A stretch of 64,000 nt of DNA from Paramecium pentaurelia (Eukaryota > Ciliophora > Oligohymenophorea > Peniculida > Parameciidae), in assembly GCA_905183005.1 (NCBI GenBank), contig CAJJDO010000003.1, forward strand, positions 828,659-892,658, given 5' to 3'. The translations under genes were made by a program, and so were the position numbers. Each line of letters begins with the position of its first letter. Position 1 is the first letter of the stretch. The notes below the pieces were generated by a model that was not told the DNA's origin, did not search any database, and was given only the letters and a program-made list of their open reading frames with translations. Shown here one piece after another: positions 11,955 to 24,572 of this stretch.

Positions 11955-14177
11955 TCAATATGATCTTCCCCATAACACATACTTCTTTGCTTCTTGGCCA
12001 CAATTGAAACATAACTCTCCTTCTTTTACTTAATCTTACTTTAATGGCATGCATAAGGTTTTAGCACTACCAGTTAATTAGACTTATCCATCAATTTCAG
12101 AATCCTTCTCTTTTGATTCTATTCCTGATTTTGTTTTCACTTACTTTTCACATTCTTATCTTTCACACCTAAATCATAATTAATTGATCAATACCATCTA
12201 GTTAATATTGTATTTCTTTGATTTAATTGAGTCATGAACTCTTTCCAATTATCTGCCTATTTGATTCTTTAATTTAATTCAGTTCTAGCTTTTTCTAACA
12301 TGGCATTATGAATATTATCAAGTATTTAACTTAATTGATTAAGTTCCTCCATTTTAATTTGATATTTCTTATTGTCAAATCTTTAAACAACTCTAACTTC
12401 ATTATTTTTGAACTCTCCAGGTCCAATTTCCAATCTAATAGGAACTCCCTTCTATTCCCACTTATTAAATTTCCATCCTGGAGAATAGTTGTCTCTGCTA
12501 TCCAAATGAACTCTTAATTTTTCTTTCACCAATCTATATATAAATAATTAATAAATACATTTATCTAATTTATTCACATCTTTCATTCAATTATTTCTCT
12601 TCAAGATCTTTATGAATAATTGGTATAATAACAATTTAATATTTAGCAACTCTTGGTGGCAATACCAAACCTTTATCATCACCATGGAACATAATCATTG
12701 CACCAATAGATCGAGTAGTTAAACCCCAACTTGTTTACCAAGCAAAGGCTTTTTACTTCTTATCATCTTCGAAATTAATTTCAAACATCTTGCTAAAATT
12801 TTATCCTAAATGATGAGATGTGGCTCCTTATAAGCCTCTTCCATTTTATGGAATGATAGTTTCTACTGTTGTAGTAAAATCTCCTCCGGCAAATTTCTCT
12901 GATTCTGTTTTAATCTAAACATATTAATGAGTACTATACTCCTTTTATAACAGGAACAGCCAATAATTCGCCATAAACTTATTCATAGAAATCTAAAATA
13001 GTGTAAACTTGTTTCACTGCTTCTTCCCTTGTTGAATGTGCTGTATGTCCTTCTTACCATAAAAATTCTCTAGTTCTAATAAATGGTGTTGGGAATTTGA
13101 ATTCCCATCTCACAATATTTGTCCATTAGTTCACTTTTAATGGTAAATCTCTATGACTTTGTATCCATTTTGCAAAAGCTGGATACATAATTGTTTCAGA
13201 TGTAGGTCTTATAGCTAGTGGTTCATTTAGATCACTTTCTCCATATTTTGTAACCCAAGCAACTTCTGCTTTGAATCCCTCTACATGTTCTTTCTCTTTA
13301 TTCAAGTGTTTAGCAGATAGAAACATTGGGAAATAAGTATTCTCAACTTCTTCTGTTTTAATAAGATCATCAAAATATCTCTAAATTTATTCCCATATAA
13401 AATATGCCCATGGTCTTAGAATATAACAACCACTAACATCATAATATTCAATCAATTCTGCTTTTCTTATAACTTATTGATACCATTCTGAGAAATCTGA
13501 TTTTTTTACTGTAATAGCTAATGTTTATAGATTTTATTGATCCTTCTATTAATCTTTTTATTATTCTTTTTATTATTCTTTTTATTATTCTAATTTTTAT
13601 TCTGCAGCAGCATCTGTTAATTATAAGACTGTAAATTATCTGTTTAATATTTTTAAGAACTTGTTTTATAAATCATCAAGTGAAATTTCTACAGTTGTTG
13701 TATTTTCGATTGGATGTAAAGCTAATCTCTTATATTTAGTCAATTCTTCATCAATAATAATATTTTTGACCTAATTATATTAAATGAGCATTACAAGGTT
13801 ATTTGTATCGTTGGCAACAGCAAAAGGATTAACATTACCTTTGCTTGATTTCAGAGCTTCAGCAATTTACTCTTCTTTACTTAATCTCATGTTTCCAGAA
13901 GCTAATCCAAGTGTTTTCCAAAACAATTTGCCAACTTAAGTTGTGTGATTAGCTAATATCAAATAATAATTTGACTAAATGATAATAATATATTTTCTAC
14001 CTTTTTATCAACATACAATAGATTCTTTACATATGCTGTTCCATCTTCTACTTTTATTTTAACAACTTCTTCCATTGTTGGAACTGGATCATGATGATGT
14101 GCAATATATTCTATTCCTAATTTTGTTAATTAGTCTAGACAGGCTTATTTGTTTGGCAATTAGAAATTATTGTCCAT
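11955..14177 (-). CDS. Prolyl-tRNA synthetase with N-terminal YbaK-type domain
   Basis: Charges tRNA-Pro. Five exons (introns 13975-14000, 12915-12939, 12534-12558, 12169-12194) give 706 residues. Residues 1 to about 170 resemble the YbaK/PrdX deacylase fold ('HHDPVPTMEE', 'TTQVGKLFWKTLGL', 'MRLSKEEQIAEAL', 'VNPFAVANDT'), which removes mischarged alanine in free or fused editing proteins. A glutamine-rich linker follows, then the eukaryotic/archaeal class IIa core: 'GCYILRPWAYFIWE', 'LAIRPTSETIMYPAFAKW', motif 2 'FIRTREFLWQEGHTAH', the anticodon-binding domain, and a C-terminal zinc-binding end with CE...CE, C..CG and the final 'GRSY'. The same fusion is known from apicomplexan parasites, so its presence here fits an alveolate. 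All phases close. Confidence 0.95.
13551..13594 (-). repeat. 12-bp tandem repeat in the ProRS linker
   Basis: About three and a half copies of TTTATTATTCTT (plus strand) encode repeated Lys-Glu-Gln-Gln on the minus strand, where TAA supplies the glutamines. It forms a flexible linker between the YbaK-type domain and the synthetase core and could vary in copy number. Confidence 0.85.
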
Positions 14178-15522
14178 AAAAATATTAAAAATAATTTTGA
14201 GAATTTTCAAATGATTTTTCAAAAATTCAAACACTAATAAATAATATAAAGTATATTTATATCTTATTTTCAAAATATCTTGTATAATCATTAACAGTAA
14301 CATTCATTCATAATATTCAAATTCATAAAATAAAGAAATAGATATAAATTAAGTAATATATATTTTATTATCTTACTATGATAGCATTTTCATTGATTTC
14401 AATTACATAAATATATGAGAAATTGAGATCTTAAGAAATCAAATGATTATCCCTTGTATTATCCTTTTTGTAAAATTTTATTTCATGAAATATTCTTAGA
14501 TCTACAAAGAAAACTAAATTCTTATTATCATTATCAAATATATCATTAAGATTCGATTAATTGACATGAAGGATCTAATTATTAATAAATTTTTATTTTT
14601 ATTTTGACACCTATTAAGCTTATCTTATTAAGTAACAAATGGTTAATTCAAATTAAAATTGTTATATTCTTCAAAATTTATTGTAAATTTTAAAGAATAA
14701 GAAAAATTAATCTTTCCTTATTAATTTTTCTTAAAACCTAATTTAAATCTCATATAATCATTTGATTTTAAGAACCGATTAATTTATTACATACATTTAT
14801 TTGTTTAGATCTCAATTTTCAATAACTTTTCAGTTGTTTTGGTGTTTATTTATTAAATACTTAAAATTACTGAGAATTTTTAGACTCTTCTCAATCAAAA
14901 GCTTCATATATAAAATTTTTCTGTTTTTCTTCTCTTTTTTTTATTTTAATTTTAATATATAATTCAAAACTTAGGTGAAATTGCATAAGTTTAATAAAAT
15001 ATAATTCAAATATAATTCAAGATATTAATAACTTTCACTTTATATAGTTTGCATTCATAATATTAATGTCGTTAGTTCTTTTGAAAATAATACATAAATT
15101 ATACTTTGAATCTTATTATTCCTTAATTTAGTTTGATTGGTATACAAGAGTCAGTTTTTCTGAAACTATTTTCATACAAACAAACAATCAATCTATTATT
15201 TAATTAATTAATAAATTTTTCAATTTCATATGAAAATAACAATAGTGTGATTATAAACTAGATGTATTATATCAACATCATTTTGTCAGGCACAAATTTA
15301 ATAAATATCCAAGCCATTGTTACTAATTTTACTTGTCTCAATGTTTTAAGATCCTTATATTGAATAATAGAGGAATATTTGAGTATATCCATTTATAATG
15401 TTGTAGAGTTATTTATATAATAAGGACTTATGTTCTTTAAAGTTATATTTTTCATATTTTAAATGATTTTATTAAGTCTCATATAAATTAAAATTTTAAT
15501 AATAAATATTTAAAATAAATAA
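14178..15522. other. Non-coding spacer
   Basis: About 1.3 kb of very A/T-rich DNA between divergently transcribed genes. I found no coding-like frame or RNA gene. Confidence 0.45.
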
Positions 15523-16248
15523 ATGAGACAGACGTCCTACAATTAATTTACATGCCATACAGAAATGGATAACTAAAATCATTTAAGATCTAATAGTTAA
15601 TCTTTATCCATCACTGATATGCACACTGCTGACACAAACAGAAAATTATAATAAATTGCTTTTGAATCTAAATAATATTTAGAATAGGAAGAAGAAGAGG
15701 AGAAGGAATATATTATTCTTTAAAATAGTATTCGATAGTAGTTATCTGAGCGACTAAACATTGAAAATTTAGGTAGGAATATTCTAAATTTATAGCTAAG
15801 TTTGATTTTTCAAATATAGAAAACAAAATACAACTGATATTTTAATGGATCATAGTAGTTTTTTACAGAAGCAGTAGTGAAATGTTTGAATGGAAAAGTT
15901 TTAAAGTAACGTAGATCTATTAATAAAAGGAAATTTGTATAATTCAAGATAAAGGTATGGATTTAAAAAATAGACTTGGTTTGAAAAACGTAGTCCGAAT
16001 GACAAAATTAGAATTTGAACTTACAAAATAATTAATGTTATAAAGACATGGTATTGAATCCAAAAACAACAATAATAAAGATGTTATTTAATTTATTAGT
16101 TTAATTTATGACATTTTATAAATAATAATAAGGACATTTGAAGCTGGTTAAAAAGTTATGCGAATTGAGGAAGAGTTGATTAGAGTAAAATTTATCATAT
16201 CATTAGAGGTAAATATCAGAAGACTAGTCAAAAGAGGAAGAAAAATGA
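15523..16248 (+). CDS. Unknown protein, 227 residues
   Basis: I do not recognise this gene. Three exons, 15523-15772, 15796-16208 and 16228-16248, with introns of 23 and 19 nt, close in phase. The N-terminal third is polar and serine-rich, then a short Glu-rich stretch (five Glu in a row near residue 65). The C-terminal half has the hydrophobic/charged alternation of helices ('ELTKQLMLQRHGIES', 'KDVIQFISLIYDILQ', 'VMRIEEELIRVKF') and ends 'SKEEEK'. The 19-nt intron is at the lower size limit but its removal gives a natural end. The middle, near 15830-15960, is also open in other frames, so one more intron or a frameshift there is possible. Confidence 0.5.
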
Positions 16249-16836
16249 TATAGATTATTGATATTTTTCTAATATTTATTTGCATTTTTTATTAAAAAAG
16301 TTACTTGTAATTGAATCATAGCAATGATAAAATAAAAGTAAATTATTGTTAATAAAAATAAATAATTTAAAAACAGTTATTTTTAAGATTAATAAGTTTA
16401 CTTCATCATCTGATAGCAAATTGTTCTTAATTTACTTACAATAATTTTATGATATAATTTGTTAATTATTTATTCTAATTTTTACAAGAGATTTTTGCCT
16501 AAGTTTGAATTATTAAATTTTTTCAATTCCTATCAATAGATAATGACAATTATTTTAATAAAAATTAAAAGATCTTTTGTAATATTCAATTATATAACGA
16601 TTTAATAAAGTTAATTAAATTTATATATTTCCATGTCTGTAAATCCCAATTGTTGTCATCAAAACATTCAATTATTGATGTGTGTAATTAATCATGGGAA
16701 TCAATTAATGATTATATTTTGCTACTCATTTAGTTGGCTAAATTTTAAATTTGTTTAACGTTGTTTTACTTCATATTTTAGTAATATAGAAGGTTCATTA
16801 TTTATAAAGCTACAATTTTTACAATACCTCTTAAAC
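16249..16836. other. Non-coding spacer
   Basis: A/T-rich DNA between the 3' ends of two convergent reading frames. Nothing supported. Confidence 0.45.
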
Positions 16837-17330
16837 TCAAATTAACAACTTTAATTTGTGATGAAATTCATAAAATAAGCTACAGGGTGGTTATTAATCA
16901 CTAATATTATCTTATAATTAATAACTAACATAAACTGAGCATGTACAACATGCAACTAAAAAATTCATATTAAATAGAATGTAACTCTTAGCATTCATTT
17001 ACAATTATTAATCAAAAGGCCTTATAGTACACCATTTAATGTTTATACTATTGAGATACTCTTCTTCTTTAATTGCATTAGGGATATAAACCATAAAAGG
17101 GTAATTCTTGGGGAAGTATGTTAATAAAAAGCATTCTCTAATTTAGAAATAATATCTTTATGATATTGTTTAAAGCTATTTAATTTTTCTTATAATTCAG
17201 ACAACTTAAATCTCCTCATTCTTTCTTAATTATAGTTATCCTGATTTTAGACTGTTTAGTTGATTAAATCACCAAATGGTCTATCAGCAAAAATTAATTT
17301 AAAAACAAACAATTGCAATAAAACAGAAAA
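16837..17330 (-). pseudogene. Frameshifted ORF of unknown origin
   Basis: On the minus strand one frame reads 'DRPFGDLINQTVQNQDNY' and 'LSELQEKLNSFKQYHKDIIS' as coiled-coil-like protein, and after a one-base shift at about 17110 (a CTTTTTATTAA run) the next frame continues as 'YFPKNYPFMVYIPNAIKEEEY' and 'INIKWCTIRPFDQ'. No intron explains the shift. There is no clear ATG. It is probably a dead gene or a sequencing indel in a live one; the family is not recognised. Confidence 0.35.
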
Positions 17331-18361
17331 AATAAAATGAATAATTTTATAAAAGACAGAATTTATAGTGAATTCTAGAATTATTGATTAAATTTTATAC
17401 TAAAATTACAACAGCAAATAAGGTGGGATAATTAATACGACTAAAAATATTATTTTAAACATCAAAATGAAAAATATAGAAAAAAAGCAACTGGATGTAA
17501 AATATTAAAAATTTGAATTTATCAAAAAATTACATTAACATATTACAGTTATTAATTATAATAGATTATTAATATAATTAAGATTGAAAATTTAAAATGA
17601 ATTGAAAGTTTTCAAATTGTTTTATAATATTCATTATTACTTATACTTATTAAAATAATCTTGATAGAGTAGTTAAAATAACAACATCCAAATAAATTAA
17701 ATGTATATTTCAATAAATAATCTTAAAATAAATATATTGTTATCATATATAAATAATTTTTTAAATATAATAATAAAGATTTTTGTAATTCTGCAAAGAT
17801 CTTAATTTTTTGTTGTAATTTATATCACAAAATATTTAGTATTTATTCTTTGGTCTAAGTTTATTTTCTAAACTTTTGTTTTAAAATTTGTCCTCTTGAC
17901 AAGGATAATACAATATGAATAATTTAGCCAGTCCTAATGATTTGAATTAACATATATAACTATTTAATGTGATTGCAAGATCTACAGTTATGATTTACTC
18001 CTAAATATTTAGTATTTAAGTATGATTTAAAAATAAATATTATTAGATTTTGTTGATAATATTTTTTTATACTATATTACTTGAATATTATTTAGGAATA
18101 TAGGCTATTTTATAAATCTAGACTTTCAAGTGAAATTTTTTTAAAGGTTTTATGTATATTTGATACAAATTTTAAAGAAAAAGATCACTCATGTCTTAGG
18201 AATTGAATTAACTTTACTATTTAATAGATAATGATTCTTATTAAATGATTGAATTGAAACATTATCAGAGCTATAAGAAATTATTTATGATGTTAAAGCT
18301 ATAATAGGGGAATATATTTATATTAATTTAATGAATCAATATTAAAATTTATATAAATAAC
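17331..18361. other. Non-coding spacer
   Basis: About 1 kb of A/T-rich DNA upstream of the Arl GTPase. No supported gene or RNA. Confidence 0.45.
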
Positions 18362-18984
18362 ATGGGGTGTGTTAATTCTCGTAGTGTTGAGACTTACCAA
18401 AGAAAATTCAAACTAGTTATTGTAGGGTTGGAAGGAAGTGGGAAAACAGCAATATTTGAATACATCAGATAAGGAAAATTTGTGCAAACAAAACCAACAG
18501 TTGGTTAGGAATTATAATTATGAATAGGTGTGAATGTAGATTTTAGCCATCCTGAATTTATGATTTTTGATGTAGGAGGTAAAGTACCAAGTTTATGGAG
18601 TAACTATTACGAAAACACTGATGGACTAATTTTTATTATAGATTCTTCAAATAAAGAGTAGTTATATTAGGTCAAAGAGCAATTTGTTAAGTTGAATAAA
18701 GATTTAGAATACATGAATGTATTTCTAATTAAATGAAATAGGTAGTAATTCTCATTATGTTTACAAAACAAGACAATATACATCTTGATAATCAAGTTTT
18801 GATTTAAGAATGTGGAGTTTTTGGATATTTAGAATAAGATACGATATTCTAAATGTGCAGTGCTAAAACTGGTGAGGGTGTTTAAGAAGGAATTTAAAAA
18901 TTAATAAACTTAATCAAAAAATAATAAAAGCCGAACATTCCACTACATCCTATAAAAAAACATTAAAAAAAAATAGCAGTATGA
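18362..18984 (+). CDS. Arf-like (Arl) small GTPase
   Basis: Three exons, 18362-18503, 18528-18718, 18742-18984, introns 24 and 23 nt, 191 residues. It starts Met-Gly-Cys, so the glycine may be myristoylated and the cysteine palmitoylated. GTPase motifs are in place: P-loop GLEGSGKT, the threonine of switch I in 'KPTVGVNV', the Arf-type switch II DVGG, guanine specificity TKQD (NKxD variant) and SAK. The first intron contains an in-frame TGA, so it must be removed; the join restores the Arf switch I spacing. Switch II lacks the usual glutamine after DVGG (Lys follows), which may slow GTP hydrolysis. Its stop lies 8 bp from the stop of the convergent myosin gene. Confidence 0.93.
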
Positions 18985-18992
18985 TAGTTAAT

Positions 18993-21900
18993 TCAAAAAT
19001 ATAAATCTAAATCTATTTTACACAATTTTTCATATGGTAAAGATTATATTTACTATAACTGTTATTTCTTTTACATTATTTTTTAATTATTGATTTAGTT
19101 CCCATTTGAATTAATTTTACTATTTTTCATTTAATGTCTCTCACACATATAATTACTCAAACTTTCGACATAAGGAGGATCGATTGTCCATATTCCATTT
19201 TAAACCCAGTTGTTTGTTAGATTTTTAATAACTTAGAAGCCCTTTCCTAAATTATTATCAAATAATCCACGTAGACAAGCATAAGTACAATATATAATTG
19301 AAATATTATTAGAATATGAACTGAGTACTCGTACAATCTAATACTCCTTTCGATTCAAATAATTACATTTTTAAATAAATGGTTTAAAATGACATTACAT
19401 AAGAATTGTGCCATTTGTACCACACCAAAATAATTGTTTATTTAGTACACAAGAACATTTCATTCCTGCCATTACTTAATCACCATACATTTATGATTAC
19501 TTAGGTTTTTTAATATTCTCAAAATCACCAGTTCCTAATTATCCATACTCATTACATCCCCAAACAAATACTTTTTTCAAAGAACTTAAAGCTATAACAT
19601 GCTTATATCCACATTCAACCTAAATAATTTTTTCATTAAATGGCAATCTTTCAACTTGATCTCTTGCTTTATTATCACCTAATCCTAATTAACCTTTCTC
19701 ATTTTATCCATAAGAATATAATCCTCCATTTTCACTTAATAATATAGTAAATGAACTTCCACATGACAATGAAGTTATTTTTACATTCATTTAAATACAT
19801 TTTAATTAATCATAAACTTTACCTTCTGATATATATAAAATTCTATTTCTATAAGCCTTGATAAATTCTGCATTCTCGTGTAATAATTTAGGATGCTAAA
19901 TATATTTATGTTAAAGACAACCCCAAATAAATAACTTATTATCATTTTGTTATACTAAACAATGATTTTATCCCATTGATATATTTTTCATTTTTCCCAT
20001 AAAATTCAATTGGGTTGGGTAATGTTTCTCTCCGTCTTATGTAAATCCTAATTAACTCATATCATTTAAACCCCAACCGTATAATTTATTACAACATGCC
20101 CCAATTGTTGTATTTTCTCCAACCTAAATAAATTACAAAGGATTTTCCTTTTCAAAACTTTAGATAAATATATCCTTGTAATTAGATGCAAATGTTCCAT
20201 TATAACTATCAGAAGTATCTGAGATTATCTCCAAATCAATAATAAAAGCAAATAAATATATTTTTGGCTATATTAATGATTCCATCCCTTAAATTAATGC
20301 TGAATCATAATCCGTTTTTTAACCTATTTTTAATCCAAATAAATCAGTTTCTTCCTATAATTTCTATTATTGTAATTATTGTTCTAATGGTGAAATATAT
20401 TGATCATATTATTATTTTAATTCTCTTCTCCTCGGTAATATCATTCTAAATCTTCTTTAAATTATAACAGCAGCCTATCTCATTCTCTAAAATACACAAC
20501 TTAAATGCTTCATTCTAAAGTAACCTTAAATCAAATAAGCCGCTTCATGCATTTTACTTAATCTCACTCTTATAATATATCCTCTAGCCCATCTCTAAAT
20601 TGTTTTGATTCTTTTTTCCATTCTTATTTTTCTTCCTACTTCCTTGATTTATTAAACTTCTTTTTTGTGACTTTTTCTAGTATAATAGCCTCGATAATAT
20701 TTTTATATTGTTATGGCAGCTTTAATTCTAATTTACTCCCAAGAATTATCAATAATAATATTCAAAACTCTTCTAATATCTAAATATTACATAATTCTCT
20801 TTTAAATTCTACTTATTCTAAAGTTTTTCTATATTTTTCTTATACATTCTACTTTTTTTTGAAATTGCTTTTATTATATTTTACTTAAAATTGCATATTT
20901 TAAATAATCAATTTGTTTTCTAAATAACTTTTATTTTTTTCTAATTTAGTACATAAAATAAAATTTTTGAATAAGAGTAGCAGCTTTCATCTTTTTTCTA
21001 AATTAAATTTTTCTTAATTTTCTTTTAATCTTTTTTGCAACCCTTTTGATCATTCTCATAAATTTTTTAAATTTATCTCTCATTTAACATCTTCTAAAAG
21101 CAGCTTAAATACATCTAGCTTTTTCATTCTTCTCTTTCATTAATGAAGTGTAAATCTTATCAATTTGAGTCATTCCTGCTTCTTAAATAAATATTTAAGT
21201 ATTTCCAAATAAGTATAAATCCTTTGACAATTCACTAAATTATTCTTAAAACATTTTTTAATCCAAAGCTTTATAATCTTTATTTAAAGGATCCTAAAAT
21301 CCACCCTCTTAAATAAATCTATATTTTAAGTAAAATCTCCAAAAATCGACTCTAATTGGAAATGATTCTTTTCTTACTTTTAATGAATCTAAAACACCTA
21401 AATATCGAATTTATTTCATAGCATATTTATTATCTAATTTATTTGGAATCAATTCATCATTTGGTTTTATACAACGAATAAAATGAACACCACATGATTA
21501 TAATTCTGTCATTAAACTTTTCATTTCATTTTTTATCTTTACAACAATTGATTTTGGCTTTGGTTGTAATTAGACCATCTAACTATTGCATTTTGCTTCT
21601 AATAATAATTAAGGAATTTCATCTTGATTTTTTTCTACAAAATCTTAGCATGTATATTCTACATCTTTGGCAGTATGTTTTATAGTAAATGTAGGTTTTT
21701 ATGAATTTGCAAATTTGAGTTCTTTTCTAAAAGATTGTAATAATTATTAATCAGTTTAATTTAATCTACAAGCTTAATCAATAAGATTAAATAAACAAAC
21801 AGGAGGTTTATCAAACATATCAATTAATTAAGTATTATCTTCAAATTTAATACTATCTACGAATTTTTCTAAACCTTCTCTAACAAATATTTTCTTCTCT

Positions 21901-23186
21901 TCTTTAAATACATATTCAATATATAATTAATGAAGTCTCTCATTTGAATAATTTATCATCATTTATTCAAATCCATTAAAATTATCAAAAACTTCAAATC
22001 CATAAATATCCAATAATCCAATATATGTTGTTTTATCCTGTTTAGTAATCAAAGTTTAATTAAGTTTTTCAATAATCCAATTAAATAATCTTTCATAAAT
22101 TTCCTTAGCCCAAGAATCTCTTATTCTTAAACAATCAAGTAATTTAATTGGTGATAATATCTTTTCTTTTCCATATATAGCTTACTTTAAGGTTAAAGCT
22201 TTAAGAATATCATTGTAATCATAATCCAATAATTAGCATATTTATTTTAAAAGATCTTCATTTTTAACATTACAAGGATTAGTATTACCATAATTAGTAT
22301 CATCAAATTATAATTCTCCTATTAATAAAACAGAATAAACAACTTAAAAAACAGCATCAGCATCAATATTAACTGTAGAGAATCCTTAAATCAATTCATC
22401 ATAAAATTTCTAACTGAAATAATTATCTGTGCCTAAATAATTAAAATTTTATCTTTAATATTTTGGATTTCCAAATAATAGATAAAATATATGGAAATTC
22501 CTATCTGTTTTAGAATGTGAAACAACTCTACTCTTTTCCAATAAATAATTTACAATATCACCACCTACAATTTATTATTTTTGATTAACAAAAAGCCTTG
22601 TATATTTTCCAAATCTACTGGAATTCTTGTTTCTAATTGTTTTTGCATTACCAAATGCTTCTAAAATTGGATTACACCCCATAATCTTATCAGATAATTC
22701 AGTTTCTTCAGAATTAACACTTGTTAATAGATTAAGACAATATCTTGCATTTTCTGTTTTCCCAGCTCCACTTTCTCCAGATATAACAATCGCTTAGGTT
22801 TTTTCAGTTAATTTGGTAAAAGCATATGCAGCAATTGCATAAGTGTGAGGTGCTATAGATTTATAGTTATGACGTTTTCTAATAATATATTCTACATATT
22901 CTTAGAGATTTGCATTTAGACTCTTAAATGGATTAATAACAATCAGAGTTGGTCCAACATATGTAAATATTTAATCTTTTTTATATCTCTCACTTAAGTT
23001 ATATAAAAGTTATGGATCATTAATTATAGCCAGATTGACCATGTCAGCTTAAACATCCTCACATCTTTCCCACACTTGTCCATTCAATTTCTGACCATTT
23101 TCTTCACTTATATAGTTGTTTCCATCTGCAATTATACCTTTTATAAAATTATCACTCTCTAAAACCCAAACTTTATTACTAAACAT
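18993..23186 (-). CDS. Unconventional myosin with IQ motifs and C-terminal RCC1 repeats
   Basis: A single intronless frame of 1397 residues. The motor domain (about 1-690) has the P-loop GESGAGKTEN (about 132-141), switch I NKNSSRFGKY, switch II DIYGFE and the conserved 'GVHFIRCIKPN' and 'QIRYLGVLDSLKVRK' blocks near the converter. It lacks a long N-terminal SH3-like domain. A very basic neck with several IQ-like motifs (for example 'IQRWARGYIIRVRL', 'IQRRFRMILPRR') covers about 720-1030. The tail carries RCC1-type blades ('LYGWGLNDMSQLGF', 'LYSYGQNEKGQLGLGD', 'VFVWGCNEYGQLGTGD') at about 1090-1290. It should be an actin motor whose tail binds cargo or a small GTPase regulator through the propeller; which one is not shown. 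Its ATG is only 32 bp from that of the divergent PDI gene. Confidence 0.94.
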
Positions 23187-23218
23187 TCTAGAATAATAGT
23201 GATGTGTTAATTATTTTA
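23187..23218. promoter_or_regulatory. 32-bp divergent promoter region
   Basis: Only 32 bp separate the ATG codons of the myosin (-) and PDI (+) genes. Both promoters and 5' ends must lie here or inside coding sequence. The stretch is A/T-rich with no recognisable box. Confidence 0.6.
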
Positions 23219-24572
23219 ATGAACAAAGTTATCTATCTTCTTTCACTATTGTTAGCTACTTCTTTTGCACTTTATGATTCACGTTCTAAAGTGCAACTCC
23301 TTACACCTTAAACCTTCAAAGAGAAAGTGTTAAACTCTAAATCTCTTTGGATAGTAGAATTCTTTGCTCCATGGTGTGGTCATTGTAAAGCACTTGCCCC
23401 AGAATATGAAAAAGCAGCAAAGACACTAGAAGGAATTGTAAATATTGCTGCAGTAGATGCAGATGCTCACAAAGACCTTGGAGGATAGTATGGTATTTAA
23501 GGATTCCCTACAATCAAATTCTTTGGAGATAACAAAAATTCACCATCCGATTATTAAGGAGAAAGATCAGCATAAGCTATAATTAACTTTGCTTTAGAAT
23601 AAGTCAAATCGGTATGTGTCTTTTCTAATTATTTTAGACAGTGAATGGTAGGTAAAAAGGTTCATCTTCAAATAGAAATTAATAAAAATAATCATCTGGT
23701 TCTAGCTCTGGATCTGGCTCTGGATCAGCTGATGATGTTATTGTTCTTACAGATTCAACTTTTGATGAAAATGTTTTAAAATCTAAAGATTCATGGTTTG
23801 TTGAATTTTATGCTCCTTGGTGTGGTCATTGTAAAAAACTAGAACCAGAATGGAATAAAGTAGGATCAGAACTTAAGGGGAAAGTAAAAGTTGCTAAAAT
23901 AGATGCCACTGCAAATACTTAATTAGCATCTCGTTTTGGAGTTTCAGGATATCCAACATTGAAATTCTTCCCTGCAGGTTTTTCTAATGATTCAGATGCA
24001 ATTCCTTATGATGGAGCCAGAGATTCTTCTGCAATGATAGAGTTTGCTTTAGAATAATCAAATAAATCAAAGAAAGTAGAAGTAGTAGAGTTACTATCAA
24101 AAGATGTTTTAACAGAAAATTGCATTGATTATAATGGTATTATTATATTATTATTAAATAGGTGTATGCATAATTGCTTTTCTTCCTCATATTTATGATA
24201 GTAATAAATAAGAAAGAAATTAATATATCAATTAATTATTAGATGTGGCAAAATCTCTCAAAAACAAACCAGTTAATTTCTTATGGACTTAAGGAGGAGA
24301 TAATTATGAATTTGAAGAAGCATTTTAATGCGCTGCTGCTCATCCTTCTGTTATGGCTTTGAGTGGCAGAAAATCTGTTTATGCTAAACTCAAAGGTGCT
24401 TTTAGCAAATAAAATATAGAATAGTAATCAAAAATATATACAATTTAGATTTGTTAATAATGTATTAAATGGAAGAGAGCATTTCAATCAATATTCTAGA
24501 CTTCCTAATTTTAAAAAAGTTGAGAAATGGGATGGATAGGACCATAAACCAGTTTATAATGATGAATTCTGA
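23219..24572 (+). CDS. Protein disulfide isomerase, P5/PDIA6 type
   Basis: Forms and reshuffles disulfides in the ER. Four exons (introns 23612-23637, 24137-24161, 24424-24448), 425 residues. A signal peptide (MNKVIYLLSLLLATSFA) is followed by two thioredoxin domains, each with an active 'APWCGHC' (about residues 50 and 200), separated by a Ser/Gly-rich linker. The third, inactive thioredoxin-like domain and an acidic end with 'KWDGQDHKP' match the P5 subfamily. The protein ends NDEF, a possible HDEL-like retrieval signal. The gene is relatively G+C-rich, which suits high expression (inference). It is divergent from the myosin gene. Confidence 0.95.

Noticed and set aside
13126..13326. Stand-alone 66-residue minus-strand ORF
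   Set aside because: It is part of one exon of the prolyl-tRNA synthetase, visible alone only because TAA/TAG were read as stops.
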